In this document: piece by piece, positions 1 through 5,473 of the stretch
Position numbering within the stretch: position 1 is the first letter of the stretch
Layout of the letters: every line of letters begins with the position of its first letter
Source of the DNA: Solobacterium sp. UBA1789
Lineage (GTDB): Bacteria > Bacillota_I > Bacilli_A > Erysipelotrichales > Erysipelotrichaceae
NCBI GenBank assembly: GCA_002314515.1
Contig: DCGB01000008.1
Span: 1-7,003 of the forward strand
Length of the DNA: 7,003 bases
Reading direction: 5' to 3'
Program-made: the position numbers and the translations under genes
The notes under the pieces: model-generated
The model's database searches: none
Told to the model about the DNA's origin: nothing
The model's input: the letters and a program-made list of their open reading frames with translations, nothing else

Positions 1-505
1 AATTATCCTGACTTTTATGTTTCTGATAGAGGGGATTAATGGTCTTATAAACAAGATAGAAGATGGCAATTTCAATTGGCAACATTATCAGATTCTTGAA
101 TACCGATTTTCCCAGATAATAGAGATAGGCCTTGGAATATAAAATATAGGACCAGTAACTGTTTAATAGAATATTAGCACAGACATTGACAGTTAATTTT
201 GCCAGACTGATATGTAATATATCAGCTTTTTTATGAAGAAAGAAATGATAAAGTGACAAAGACAAAATCGAAGTCAGTGTATAACCGAAAAAGAAAGCAC
301 CTGAAGGGAAGATAAAAAAAGACAGAAAATCTTCACAGATGGCATAAATAAAGACAAGCGGATAAGAGTACCAGCAGGCCACCAGCATATCGATAATAAA
401 AGTGAAGTATATCCTTAAGTTCATGCCTACAGGAATATAGAAAGCGCTGATGGCGATGTTGCAGGCCAGCAGAACGGCTAGTAGGGTAATATCTCTGGTT
501 TTCAT
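1..505 (-). CDS. folT: Folate-type ECF transporter S component (FolT-like), missing only its 3' end
   Basis: This frame is open over 168 codons from ATG at 505 to the left edge, without a stop in the window. The product is very hydrophobic, with several membrane segments. The N-terminus contains an A10-x3-A14 pattern in the first helix, the kind S components use to dock on EcfT. Further landmarks are the FPSG motif (around residues 67-70) and the C-terminal KNLIMLPIE stretch, both as I remember FolT-family proteins. The family is usually about 170-180 residues, so little is missing. By family knowledge it is the membrane substrate-binding subunit that captures folate and works with the shared EcfA/A'/T energizing module, which is not encoded here. 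The start fits the family N-terminus. No Shine-Dalgarno sequence precedes it, and a TAGAAT hexamer lies 6 bases upstream. Folate specificity is inferred from family resemblance; another vitamin S component is possible. Confidence 0.8.
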   Translation of the reverse strand, partial: MKTRDITLLAVLLACNIAISAFYIPVGMNLRIYFTFIIDMLVACWYSYPLVFIYAICEDFLSFFIFPSGAFFFGYTLTSILSLSLYHFFLHKKADILHISLAKLTVNVCANILLNSYWSYILYSKAYLYYLGKSVFKNLIMLPIEIAIFYLVYKTINPLYQKHKSQDN

Positions 506-511
506 AAAATC

Positions 512-520
512 ATTCTAACA
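512..520 (-). promoter_or_regulatory. Extended -10 promoter element of the folT-like gene
   Basis: On the minus strand TG-T-TAGAAT (520 down to 512) matches an extended -10 (TGn plus hexamer). It ends 6 bases before the ATG at 505, which puts the expected transcription start at or next to the A of the start codon. I see no convincing -35. This is a motif match only. Confidence 0.5.
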
Positions 521-531
521 CATATTTTTTA

Positions 532-540
532 TGGTAATAT
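532..540 (+). promoter_or_regulatory. Extended -10 promoter element of the RNA-modification operon
   Basis: TG-G-TAATAT at 532-540 is an extended -10. Six bases separate the hexamer from the ATG at 547, so transcription would begin at about the start codon. The position where a -35 would fall (about 512-517) is occupied by the -10 of the opposite gene and does not resemble TTGACA. Confidence 0.5.
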
Positions 541-546
541 TTACTT

Positions 547-1410
547 ATGGAAATAGTCGCATGTTTAAGTAATAAGGCTAATCTGCCTCGTTTAAAGGAC
601 TATGTTGGTGGTGTCATTTTCGGTTCTTTATTTTCTTTGCGTTTTCATTATTCTTTAAAAGACTGCAGAGAGATTGTTGATTACTGTCATCAGAATGATT
701 TAAAAGCTTATATCGCTGTTGATGCATTAATTAGTGAAAATGACAAAACAATGATGTACAGCTATTTTGAATTTGTGCGTTCTTTGGATGTTGATGGCAT
801 TTATTTTTCTGATTTGGGTGTCATTAATATTGCCAGAGGCTATGGTATTGCCGATAGACTTATCTATGAAGCTGATACTCTGATGACCAATTCTCTGGAT
901 GCTGCCTTTTTTATCCGCATGGGCATTGACGTTGTTGCGGCTAGAGAACTGGAAATAGTTGAACTTACTAATCTGTTAAAGAAAAACAGTGGTCATATGG
1001 ATATGCAGATTTTCGGTCATTTCCGGATGTCTTCTTCCAAGCGTAAATTCTTAACAAATTATCAGAAAGAGATTGATAAGGATTTTGATGTTTCAGCTAA
1101 GGATCTGCGTATTGTTGAGGAATCACGTTATTATGAATTGCCAATTATTGAAGATGAATTTGGTACCCGTATTTATACAGATTATATTTTCTGTGCATAT
1201 GAGGAACTGGCTAAATTAAGACCTTATATTCGTCGAGGCATTGTTGATGATACTTTTGTCAATCAGGACCTGTTCTTTGATTTTTTGGCTGATTTAAAGA
1301 AACTGGATGAAAATAATGCCCGTTATTTGCGCAATTCACTCTTAAATAAATATTCTTCTGCCCCATTATCTGAGGGTTATCTATATCAAAAGACGGTTGA
1401 TAAGAAATGA
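547..1410 (+). CDS. trhP1: U32-family protein, YrrN/TrhP1-like (tRNA U34 hydroxylation partner)
   Basis: The 287-residue product resembles the short U32 'peptidase' paralogue found directly before a longer U32 protein in Firmicutes (B. subtilis YrrN/YrrO, renamed TrhP1/TrhP2). There the two are needed for prephenate-dependent formation of 5-hydroxyuridine at tRNA position 34. Visible landmarks are the barrel-like N-terminal half (VGGVIFGSLFSLRF, then an AYIAVDALISEND strand region) and the FGHFRMSSSKRKFLTNY segment, which stands where cysteine-containing members carry the U32 signature. The signature cysteines are absent, so this member should not bind an Fe-S cluster alone and probably acts as a structural or tRNA-binding partner. 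The start gives the expected family N-terminus, and no Shine-Dalgarno sequence precedes it. Its TGA overlaps the next ATG (ATGA at 1407-1410), so translation of the pair is likely coupled. The enzymatic role is by homology. Confidence 0.75.
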   Translation: MEIVACLSNKANLPRLKDYVGGVIFGSLFSLRFHYSLKDCREIVDYCHQNDLKAYIAVDALISENDKTMMYSYFEFVRSLDVDGIYFSDLGVINIARGYGIADRLIYEADTLMTNSLDAAFFIRMGIDVVAARELEIVELTNLLKKNSGHMDMQIFGHFRMSSSKRKFLTNYQKEIDKDFDVSAKDLRIVEESRYYELPIIEDEFGTRIYTDYIFCAYEELAKLRPYIRRGIVDDTFVNQDLFFDFLADLKKLDENNARYLRNSLLNKYSSAPLSEGYLYQKTVDKK

Positions 1411-2621
1411 AAAAAGTTGAACTATTAGCTCCGGCCAAGGATATTGCCAAGGCCAAAATTGCGGTATTGTATGGTGCTGACGCTGTTTATGTAGGCGGAA
1501 AGAGTTTTTCTTTGCGTTCACGCGCTTCCAACTTTGATCTGGATGATTTGAAAGAAATCACGCATTTTGCCCATACTCATGGTTCTAAATTATATGTCAC
1601 TGTTAATATCGTTTTCCACGATGAGGATTTAGTTGGCATCAAAGAATATATTAAGGAACTTGATAGTTTTGGTGTTGATGCCATTATTGTTTCTTCCATA
1701 GGTCTGGTTCAGATTGCCAAAACAATTGCCCCAAATATGGAATGTCATATTTCGACTCAAATGTCCAGTTTGAATTCTGATGCCGTAGCGGTTCTGGAAG
1801 GCTTTGGAGCTGATCGTATTGTCTTAGGCCGTGAATTGTCAATGGAAGAGGTCAAAAATGTGACAATGAAGTCAATGCTGCCGGTTGAGGTCTTCATCCA
1901 TGGTGGCATGTGTTCCAATTATTCGGGTCGTTGTACATTGTCTAATCGAATGACCTTAAGGGATGCCAATCGTGGTGGCTGCGCTCAGTCCTGCCGCTGG
2001 AAATATCGTCTATATCAGGGAACAAATCTTTTATCAAGTGATGATAAACTTTTCTCAATGTCTTCAAAGGATTTGAGAGCTTCTGCTTATATTGAAGATA
2101 TGATCAGATGTGGTGTTGCTTCTTTGAAAATTGAAGGCCGCATGAAATCAGAATATTATATTGCCCAGGTTGTCAAAACCTATCGCAAGCTGATTGATGA
2201 AATATATGCATCAACTGTTCCTCTCAGTGCCGAAAGACTGGCCTATTATGATAATGAATTATCAAAGGCCGAGAATCGTCCGGCTGATGATGGTTTCTTG
2301 AGTGGTGATTGTGATAATACCAAGCATTTATATGGCATTAATGGTTCAGGAGTTACTCATGACTATGTCGCTATCGTTCGCCGTTATGATGCCAATCGTT
2401 CTTTGGCTTTAGTCGAAGTCAAAAATAAATTTTCTGTTAATGAGGAACTGGAGGTCTTTGGTCCGTGCCTGGATAATACCCAGTTTGTCAATCGCTTGAT
2501 GTTTAATGAAGAATGGAAGAGTATTGAGGTTGCCAATAAGCCAACTGAACTCTTATATCTGCGAGTACCTTTTGCAGTAAATAAAGATGATATGATCAGA
2601 AAGGTTCATACCGAAGAATGA
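1407..2621 (+). CDS. trhP2: U32-family protein, YrrO/TrhP2-like tRNA 5-hydroxyuridine synthesis protein
   Basis: The 404-residue protein is a full-length U32 member. It begins VELLAPAKD and then has GADAVYVGG, as is usual for the family. The U32 signature is clear at residues 161-179, where EVFIHGGMCSNYSGRCTLS matches the pattern apart from Gly for Ala/Ser before the Met-Cys. Cysteines 169, 176, 192 and 196 are suitable Fe-S ligands, although which four are used is not decided by sequence alone (Cys235 is also near). KIEGRMKS at 241-248 is a second family block. By family knowledge the TrhP proteins use prephenate to hydroxylate U34 of tRNAs, the precursor of mo5U/cmo5U-type wobble modifications. 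A related U32 branch (RlhA) hydroxylates 23S rRNA and is the main alternative. The gene starts inside the stop of its paralogue and ends inside the start of the first SpoU methyltransferase. No obvious Shine-Dalgarno sequence precedes it. Confidence 0.82.
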   Translation: MKKVELLAPAKDIAKAKIAVLYGADAVYVGGKSFSLRSRASNFDLDDLKEITHFAHTHGSKLYVTVNIVFHDEDLVGIKEYIKELDSFGVDAIIVSSIGLVQIAKTIAPNMECHISTQMSSLNSDAVAVLEGFGADRIVLGRELSMEEVKNVTMKSMLPVEVFIHGGMCSNYSGRCTLSNRMTLRDANRGGCAQSCRWKYRLYQGTNLLSSDDKLFSMSSKDLRASAYIEDMIRCGVASLKIEGRMKSEYYIAQVVKTYRKLIDEIYASTVPLSAERLAYYDNELSKAENRPADDGFLSGDCDNTKHLYGINGSGVTHDYVAIVRRYDANRSLALVEVKNKFSVNEELEVFGPCLDNTQFVNRLMFNEEWKSIEVANKPTELLYLRVPFAVNKDDMIRKVHTEE

Positions 2622-3316
2622 TCATCGAGGGTGCTATCAGTGTAAAAGCTGCCATCCAGAATAAGAAAAGAAAAGTCCTTCAGGTCTTGATCGATGAAAA
2701 GAAAAAGACGAAGGATTTTAATTATATCCGCCATCTCTGTTCAGCATATAATATTAAAATCAGTGAAGAAAGCCGGGAAACATTAGAAGAAAAAGCTTCG
2801 GGCAAGAGTTTTGGTGGCATTCTTGCTGTTGTTGAAGGCCGTAAGGAAGATAAGTTTATTAAGGGTGATATCTTTTATCTTGATGGTATTGAAGATCCTT
2901 TTAATCTGGCTTACTGTTTTCGGACTCTGTATGCCCTTGGTGTCAATAATATCCTTTTGCCGGAAAGAAATATGGAAACAATGGAAGCTCAATTGCTGAA
3001 GTCCAGTGCTGGTGCCTATGATATGCTGAATATCCGTTTTTTGAAAGAAAATGATTTTAAGGAACTTAAGAAGCAGGGTTATTATATTTATTCTTTGGAC
3101 CGCAGTGAAGGTTCAAAGGATGTTTTTGATGTTAAATTCAAAGATCCTGCTGTTTTTATGATTGGTGGCGAAAAAAGAGGCATCAATGCAGCATTAAATC
3201 AATATGTTGATCAGAAATTATATATTCCTTATGGCAATGAATTCCGCAATTCTTTAAATGCAGCTGCTGCCCTTGATGTCATTGCCACTCTGCGTTATGA
3301 AAGAAAAAGATCATGA
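2618..3316 (+). CDS. SpoU-family (TrmH/RlmB-like) RNA 2'-O-methyltransferase, first of a tandem pair
   Basis: The 232-residue product has an N-terminal substrate-binding region ending in GKSFGGILAVV (62-72), the counterpart of the RlmB HQGI block. A knotted SPOUT catalytic domain follows. Motif 1 is DGIEDPFNLAYCFRT (89-103), motif 2 IGGEKRG (182-188) and motif 3 IPYGNEFRNSLNAAAALD (203-220). The residues matching the TrmH active site are all present: Asn96, Arg102, Glu185, Ser212 and Asn214. The usual Gly of motif 1 (NxG) is Ala98. The predicted reaction is S-adenosylmethionine-dependent ribose methylation of rRNA or tRNA; the target nucleotide cannot be read from the sequence. It overlaps both neighbours by ATGA. 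The next gene is a distant paralogue, and because SPOUT enzymes act as dimers the two could pair. Confidence 0.85.
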   Translation: MIIEGAISVKAAIQNKKRKVLQVLIDEKKKTKDFNYIRHLCSAYNIKISEESRETLEEKASGKSFGGILAVVEGRKEDKFIKGDIFYLDGIEDPFNLAYCFRTLYALGVNNILLPERNMETMEAQLLKSSAGAYDMLNIRFLKENDFKELKKQGYYIYSLDRSEGSKDVFDVKFKDPAVFMIGGEKRGINAALNQYVDQKLYIPYGNEFRNSLNAAAALDVIATLRYERKRS

Positions 3317-4026
3317 TCAGTTCTTTGGATAATAAAAAGGTCAAAGAATGGACCAAGCTTCATCAGAAAAAATATCGCAGTTCAGCTTATCTGCTTTTGA
3401 ATGAGGAATTAATTAAGGCGGCTTACAAGACAAAGCATCTGAAGACATTGATTTATTGTGGTGAAAAACCCTTTGATTTTCCTGAGTCCTATGAGGTATC
3501 AAGAGAGGTTTTAAATAAAATAGCCAAAACGGATAATCTTGATTATCTGGGTATTGGTTCTTTTGTGGAAGAAAGAATGACTGATGGTCAGCGCATTATT
3601 ATTCTGGAGGATCTTTCTGATCCTTTAAATATTGGTCGTATTATGGAAGCGGCTCTATTGTTTGGTTTTAATAATGTAGTTTTATCTAAGGAAGCTGCTG
3701 ATATTTATCACGAAAAGTGTTTAAATGCATCCAAAGGTGCTATCTATTATCTGAATATCTGTCATAAGGATATTGAGAATTGTATCAGGGAATTAAAAGA
3801 GAAAAACTATCGCATCTATGCCACCGGTTTGAGCGCTCAGACCAAGGAAATGTATGAGCTTGAAACCAGAGAAAAAATGGCTTTTATCATGGGAAAAGAA
3901 AGCTGTGGTGTTAAGGCTGAAACTTTTTTACTGGCTGATGAAATCGTTAAAATTGATATGCATAATATTGATTCTTTAAATGTCGCCATGGCAGCCGGCA
4001 TTATTATGTATCGTTTTAGTATCTGA
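3313..4026 (+). CDS. SpoU-family RNA methyltransferase, second of the pair, with Glu in place of the motif 1 Arg
   Basis: The 237-residue product begins ISSLDNKKVKEWTKLHQKKYR, the usual opening of SpoU proteins with an L30e-like substrate-binding domain. The SPOUT domain follows: motif 1 LEDLSDPLNIGRIMEAA (98-114), motif 2 IMGKESCG (192-199) and motif 3 IDMHNIDSLNVAMAAG (214-229). Asn106, Gly108, Glu196, Ser221 and Asn223 are conserved. The catalytic Arg expected six residues after the motif 1 Asn is Glu112; an Arg sits at 109 instead. The enzyme may therefore be inactive, use Arg109, or belong to a subfamily with a different mechanism. It is the last gene of the operon, joined to the preceding one by an ATGA overlap. 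Its final 11 bases overlap the end of the convergent acylphosphatase gene. The RNA target is unknown. Confidence 0.8.
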   Translation: MISSLDNKKVKEWTKLHQKKYRSSAYLLLNEELIKAAYKTKHLKTLIYCGEKPFDFPESYEVSREVLNKIAKTDNLDYLGIGSFVEERMTDGQRIIILEDLSDPLNIGRIMEAALLFGFNNVVLSKEAADIYHEKCLNASKGAIYYLNICHKDIENCIRELKEKNYRIYATGLSAQTKEMYELETREKMAFIMGKESCGVKAETFLLADEIVKIDMHNIDSLNVAMAAGIIMYRFSI

Positions 4027-4282
4027 TAATAAATTTTGTTTCTTTTTCGTCTATATCAATTTCTTTAAGAAAATAATCTCTTATTTGGATATAACCCTTA
4101 TTGCGGGTTATTTCTTTTAAAAATGGGTCAATGTCATCACCCTGGATCTGAGCTTCAACCTGGCCATTTGACATATTGCGACACCAGCCGGTGATATTGT
4201 ATCTGAGGGCAGATTGATAAAGATGATGGCGCAGACCAACGCCCTGGACCTGGCCGATTAATTGCAGATAGTATCTTTTCAT
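4016..4282 (-). CDS. acyP: Acylphosphatase
   Basis: From the ATG at 4282 the product is 88 residues, the usual size of acylphosphatases. It contains the signature GQVQGVGLRHHLYQSA, with the phosphate-binding Arg18, and GWCRNMSNGQVEAQIQG, with the catalytic Asn36. The 18-residue Arg-Asn spacing equals that of the vertebrate enzyme. The enzyme hydrolyses carboxyl phosphates such as acetyl phosphate in the cytosol. I chose 4282 over an upstream in-frame ATG at 4321 because it gives the standard N-terminus (MKRYYLQLIG) and overlaps the TGA of the preceding gene as ATGA, so the two are likely translationally coupled. One substitution, Leu17 for the usual Phe, is mild. The 3' end overlaps the convergent methyltransferase gene by 11 bases. 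Confidence 0.9.
   Translation of the reverse strand: MKRYYLQLIGQVQGVGLRHHLYQSALRYNITGWCRNMSNGQVEAQIQGDDIDPFLKEITRNKGYIQIRDYFLKEIDIDEKETKFIIRY
4091..4117 (+). terminator. Possible intrinsic terminator of the RNA-modification operon, inside the opposite gene
   Basis: ATAACCC (4091-4097) and GGGTTAT (4105-4111) form a perfect 7-bp stem with a 7-base loop, followed on the plus strand by TTCTTTT. It lies 65 bases past the stop at 4026 and within the acylphosphatase coding sequence on the other strand. On the minus strand no T-tract follows, so it should stop only plus-strand transcription. The stem has only three G-C pairs, so the call is moderate. Confidence 0.4.
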
Positions 4283-4575
4283 TTGTTTAGCATCCACTGT
4301 TTCTGTTTGCAGTTTGGACATTTCATCAGATGTGTATGGTTCTTATGCCAGCCAAAAAGGACAGCAGGCCAGTCAGCTTTAAAACTATGCTGGCAGTTGG
4401 GGCAAACGAATAAGGACTTTTCTTTTTCAATATATAGTTCAATAAAGCTGAATGAAATAAAAATGATGATTGAAACAATTATAAAAAAATAATCAGTCTT
4501 TAAAATGCCCCAGCACAAAAAACTTAAGGTCAAAAGAAATTGCAAAAATATCCAAAACTTATAGCGGTTTTTCAT
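4279..4575 (-). CDS. Small two-pass membrane protein with a C-terminal zinc ribbon, function unknown
   Basis: The 98-residue product has two hydrophobic segments (about residues 7-24 and 28-48) and then a soluble tail. The tail carries CPNC at 58-61 and CPNC at 86-89, a treble-clef or ribbon-type zinc site with a 24-residue gap rich in His and Trp (FGWHKNHTH). I do not recognise a named family, but small membrane-anchored zinc ribbons of this kind are common in Firmicutes. By the positive-inside rule, with KNRYK at the N-terminus and KEK after the second helix, both ends probably face the cytoplasm. The gene shares ATGA with the downstream acylphosphatase start, making a two-gene unit. A TATAAT hexamer ends 8 bases before the ATG and no clear Shine-Dalgarno sequence is present. 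The paired cysteines support this frame over the opposite-strand frame at 4262-4492. Confidence 0.7.
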   Translation of the reverse strand: MKNRYKFWIFLQFLLTLSFLCWGILKTDYFFIIVSIIIFISFSFIELYIEKEKSLFVCPNCQHSFKADWPAVLFGWHKNHTHLMKCPNCKQKQWMLNK

Positions 4576-4583
4576 ACGACTTC

Positions 4584-4589
4584 ATTATA
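4584..4589 (-). promoter_or_regulatory. -10 element of the zinc-ribbon/acylphosphatase unit
   Basis: The minus strand reads TATAAT from 4589 down to 4584, a perfect consensus -10. It ends 8 bases before the ATG at 4575, so the expected 5' leader is only one to three bases. A TG lies directly before the hexamer, one base off the extended -10 position. No good -35 is visible. Confidence 0.5.
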
Positions 4590-4594
4590 CATGG

Positions 4595-4603
4595 TGATAT
4601 AAT
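4595..4603 (+). promoter_or_regulatory. Extended -10 element of the DeoR-family regulator gene
   Basis: TG-A-TATAAT at 4595-4603 is a perfect extended -10. Eleven bases separate it from the ATG at 4615, predicting a leader of about five bases and leaving no room for a ribosome binding site. Only eight bases lie between this hexamer and the divergent -10 at 4584-4589, so polymerases could not occupy both at once. Confidence 0.6.
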
Positions 4604-4614
4604 CAAAATAAGTT

Positions 4615-5385
4615 ATGAAAGTCAAAAAAGACATTGTCAATCAGCGTCGAATTGACATCATGAAGAGTATTGAAGAAAATAATTCCTTAACCGTTGAAGA
4701 ACTGGTAAAAATCCATAAGGCTTCACCGGCTACAATCAGACGCGATCTTCAATACTGGCAGGAACAGGGCGCGATTTCCAAAAAATATGGTCGTGTCACT
4801 TTAATTGAGGCCTTTGTTGAAGACAATGATTATGTAAAGAATCGTTACATGAAAGCCATTGCCAAAAGGGCAGCTTTGTATGTGGAAGATGGTGATGTCA
4901 TTTTTATCAATGCATCGCGTACTGCCTTGATGGTTGCCGAATATATTCGCAATAAAAATGTAACGATAATTACCAATAATACCAAGGCAACAGCTTTTTC
5001 TCTTGATCCTAATGTTCAATTAATCATGACTGGTGGTGAGATTGGTCACTCACATACTTATCTGACTGGTGATTTTGCCTTATCAAGTATCAATATGGTT
5101 ACAGCCACCAAGTGTTTTATTGGCTGCAGTGGTTTAAAGGAAAATGGTGTCTCTACTGGTATCTTACGTGAGATGTCAGTCAATAAGGCAATGCTGGCTC
5201 GAACAGCTGGCCAGAAGTTTATTTTATGTGATCATAGTAAGGTTGGTCTTGATCATAATTACTACTATACAGACTTTTCCGACATCGATTATCTGATTAC
5301 TGATGTTGAGGCTGACAAGCGGGTTATTAATCGTATAAAGCAGAAAAACAGCATCAATATTATTGCGGTTGAACCATCATCTTAA
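4615..5385 (+). CDS. DeoR/GlpR-family transcriptional regulator with an atypical effector loop
   Basis: The 256-residue product has the usual family length and layout. The N-terminal helix-turn-helix spans about residues 11-62 (SLTVEELVKIHKASPATIRRDL), with the characteristic TIRRDL at 40-45. A C-terminal DeoRC sensor domain follows, with ITNNTKA (119-125), MTGGE (138-142), LTGDFA (150-155), CFIGCSGL (167-174), CDHSKVG (205-211) and DIDYLITD (223-230). Family members usually repress sugar or nucleoside catabolic operons and are released by a phosphorylated sugar. The phosphate-binding loop, normally D-x-G-[ST]-T, reads N-A-S-R-T at 99-103, so the effector may differ or the pocket may be changed. 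No sugar-metabolism gene lies nearby, so the target is unknown; autoregulation or a distant operon are both possible. The ATG at 4615 keeps the RRIDIMKSI helix intact, which the next Met (4660) would not. Confidence 0.85.
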   Translation: MKVKKDIVNQRRIDIMKSIEENNSLTVEELVKIHKASPATIRRDLQYWQEQGAISKKYGRVTLIEAFVEDNDYVKNRYMKAIAKRAALYVEDGDVIFINASRTALMVAEYIRNKNVTIITNNTKATAFSLDPNVQLIMTGGEIGHSHTYLTGDFALSSINMVTATKCFIGCSGLKENGVSTGILREMSVNKAMLARTAGQKFILCDHSKVGLDHNYYYTDFSDIDYLITDVEADKRVINRIKQKNSINIIAVEPSS

Positions 5386-5413
5386 GACAAAAATATTATC
5401 CTGGAAATAAATA

Positions 5414-5427
5414 GTTGAACTGACAAC
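5414..5427. promoter_or_regulatory. Upstream MarR-type operator candidate (GTTG-N6-CAAC)
   Basis: GTTGAACTGACAAC carries inverted GTTG/CAAC half-sites around six bases. It is an imperfect copy of the stronger site exactly 22 bases downstream and shares the direct repeat AATAGTTGAA (5410-5419 and 5432-5441). The spacing equals about two helical turns, so two dimers would sit on the same DNA face. Assignment to the adjacent MarR domain is inference. Confidence 0.5.
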
Positions 5428-5456
5428 AAAAAATAGTTGAAAGTTCAACTTTTTGT
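5425..5456 (+). terminator. Possible weak terminator after the DeoR gene, coincident with the operator
   Basis: An A-rich run (5428-5433) precedes a GTTGAA/TTCAAC inverted repeat and a T-rich tract (5450-5454). As RNA the repeat can fold with a four-base loop (AGUUGA-AAGU-UCAACU) followed by U's. The stem has only two G-C pairs, so termination would be weak. No better terminator is visible between 5386 and 5473. Confidence 0.25.
5435..5450. promoter_or_regulatory. Main MarR-type operator candidate overlapping the -35 box
   Basis: AGTTGAA-AG-TTCAACT is a perfect 16-base inverted repeat (7-base arms), typical in size and shape of MarR-family operators. The TTGAAA that serves as the likely -35 (5437-5442) lies inside it, so a bound dimer would block polymerase. 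It stands just before a gene encoding a MarR domain, which suggests autorepression. Confidence 0.65.
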
Positions 5457-5464
5457 TATATACT
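5437..5464 (+). promoter_or_regulatory. Promoter of the MarR-NrdG2/nrdD operon
   Basis: TTGAAA (5437-5442) and TATACT (5459-5464) are 16 bases apart and give a plausible housekeeping promoter. Transcription would begin near 5471, leaving only a few bases before the ATG at 5474. A further hexamer, TAATAT at 5464-5469, is an alternative -10 that would place the start even closer. The -35 is buried in the palindromic operator. Confidence 0.55.
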
Positions 5465-5473
5465 AATATTACG

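Noticed and set aside
506..546. A folate (THF) riboswitch in front of the folT-like gene was considered.
   Set aside because: Only 41 bases separate the divergent starts and the predicted leader is essentially zero, so no riboswitch can fit.
1414..1422. AGTTGAACT within the start of trhP2 resembles a half-operator of the MarR site.
   Set aside because: It encodes the conserved KVELL N-terminus, lacks the second CAAC arm at the right distance and is not near a promoter.
1259..1456. Minus-strand open frame of 65 codons opposite the trhP1/trhP2 junction.
   Set aside because: It is antisense to two well-supported genes and has no recognisable motif or promoter.
2783..2999. Overlapping open frames on both strands within the first SpoU gene.
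   Set aside because: They lie fully inside a gene with all three SPOUT motifs and show no family features.
4283..4321. An upstream ATG at 4321 would give a 101-residue acylphosphatase.
   Set aside because: The extra 13 residues are polar and unlike the family, and they overlap the zinc-ribbon end of the upstream gene. ATG 4282 gives the standard length and an ATGA coupling.
4262..4492. Plus-strand open frame of 76 codons.
   Set aside because: It is antisense to the zinc-ribbon gene, whose paired CPNC motifs and coupling to acyP mark the real frame. The product shows no recognisable domain.
4801..5019. Minus-strand open frame of 72 codons inside the DeoR-family gene.
   Set aside because: It is a shadow of the conserved regulator frame, with no start signals or family resemblance.
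5453..5473. A TTG start at 5453 would add seven residues to the MarR-NrdG2 fusion.
   Set aside because: It lies in the T-tract and -10 region of the promoter, has no ribosome binding site, and the added residues are not typical of MarR proteins. ATG 5474 fits better.
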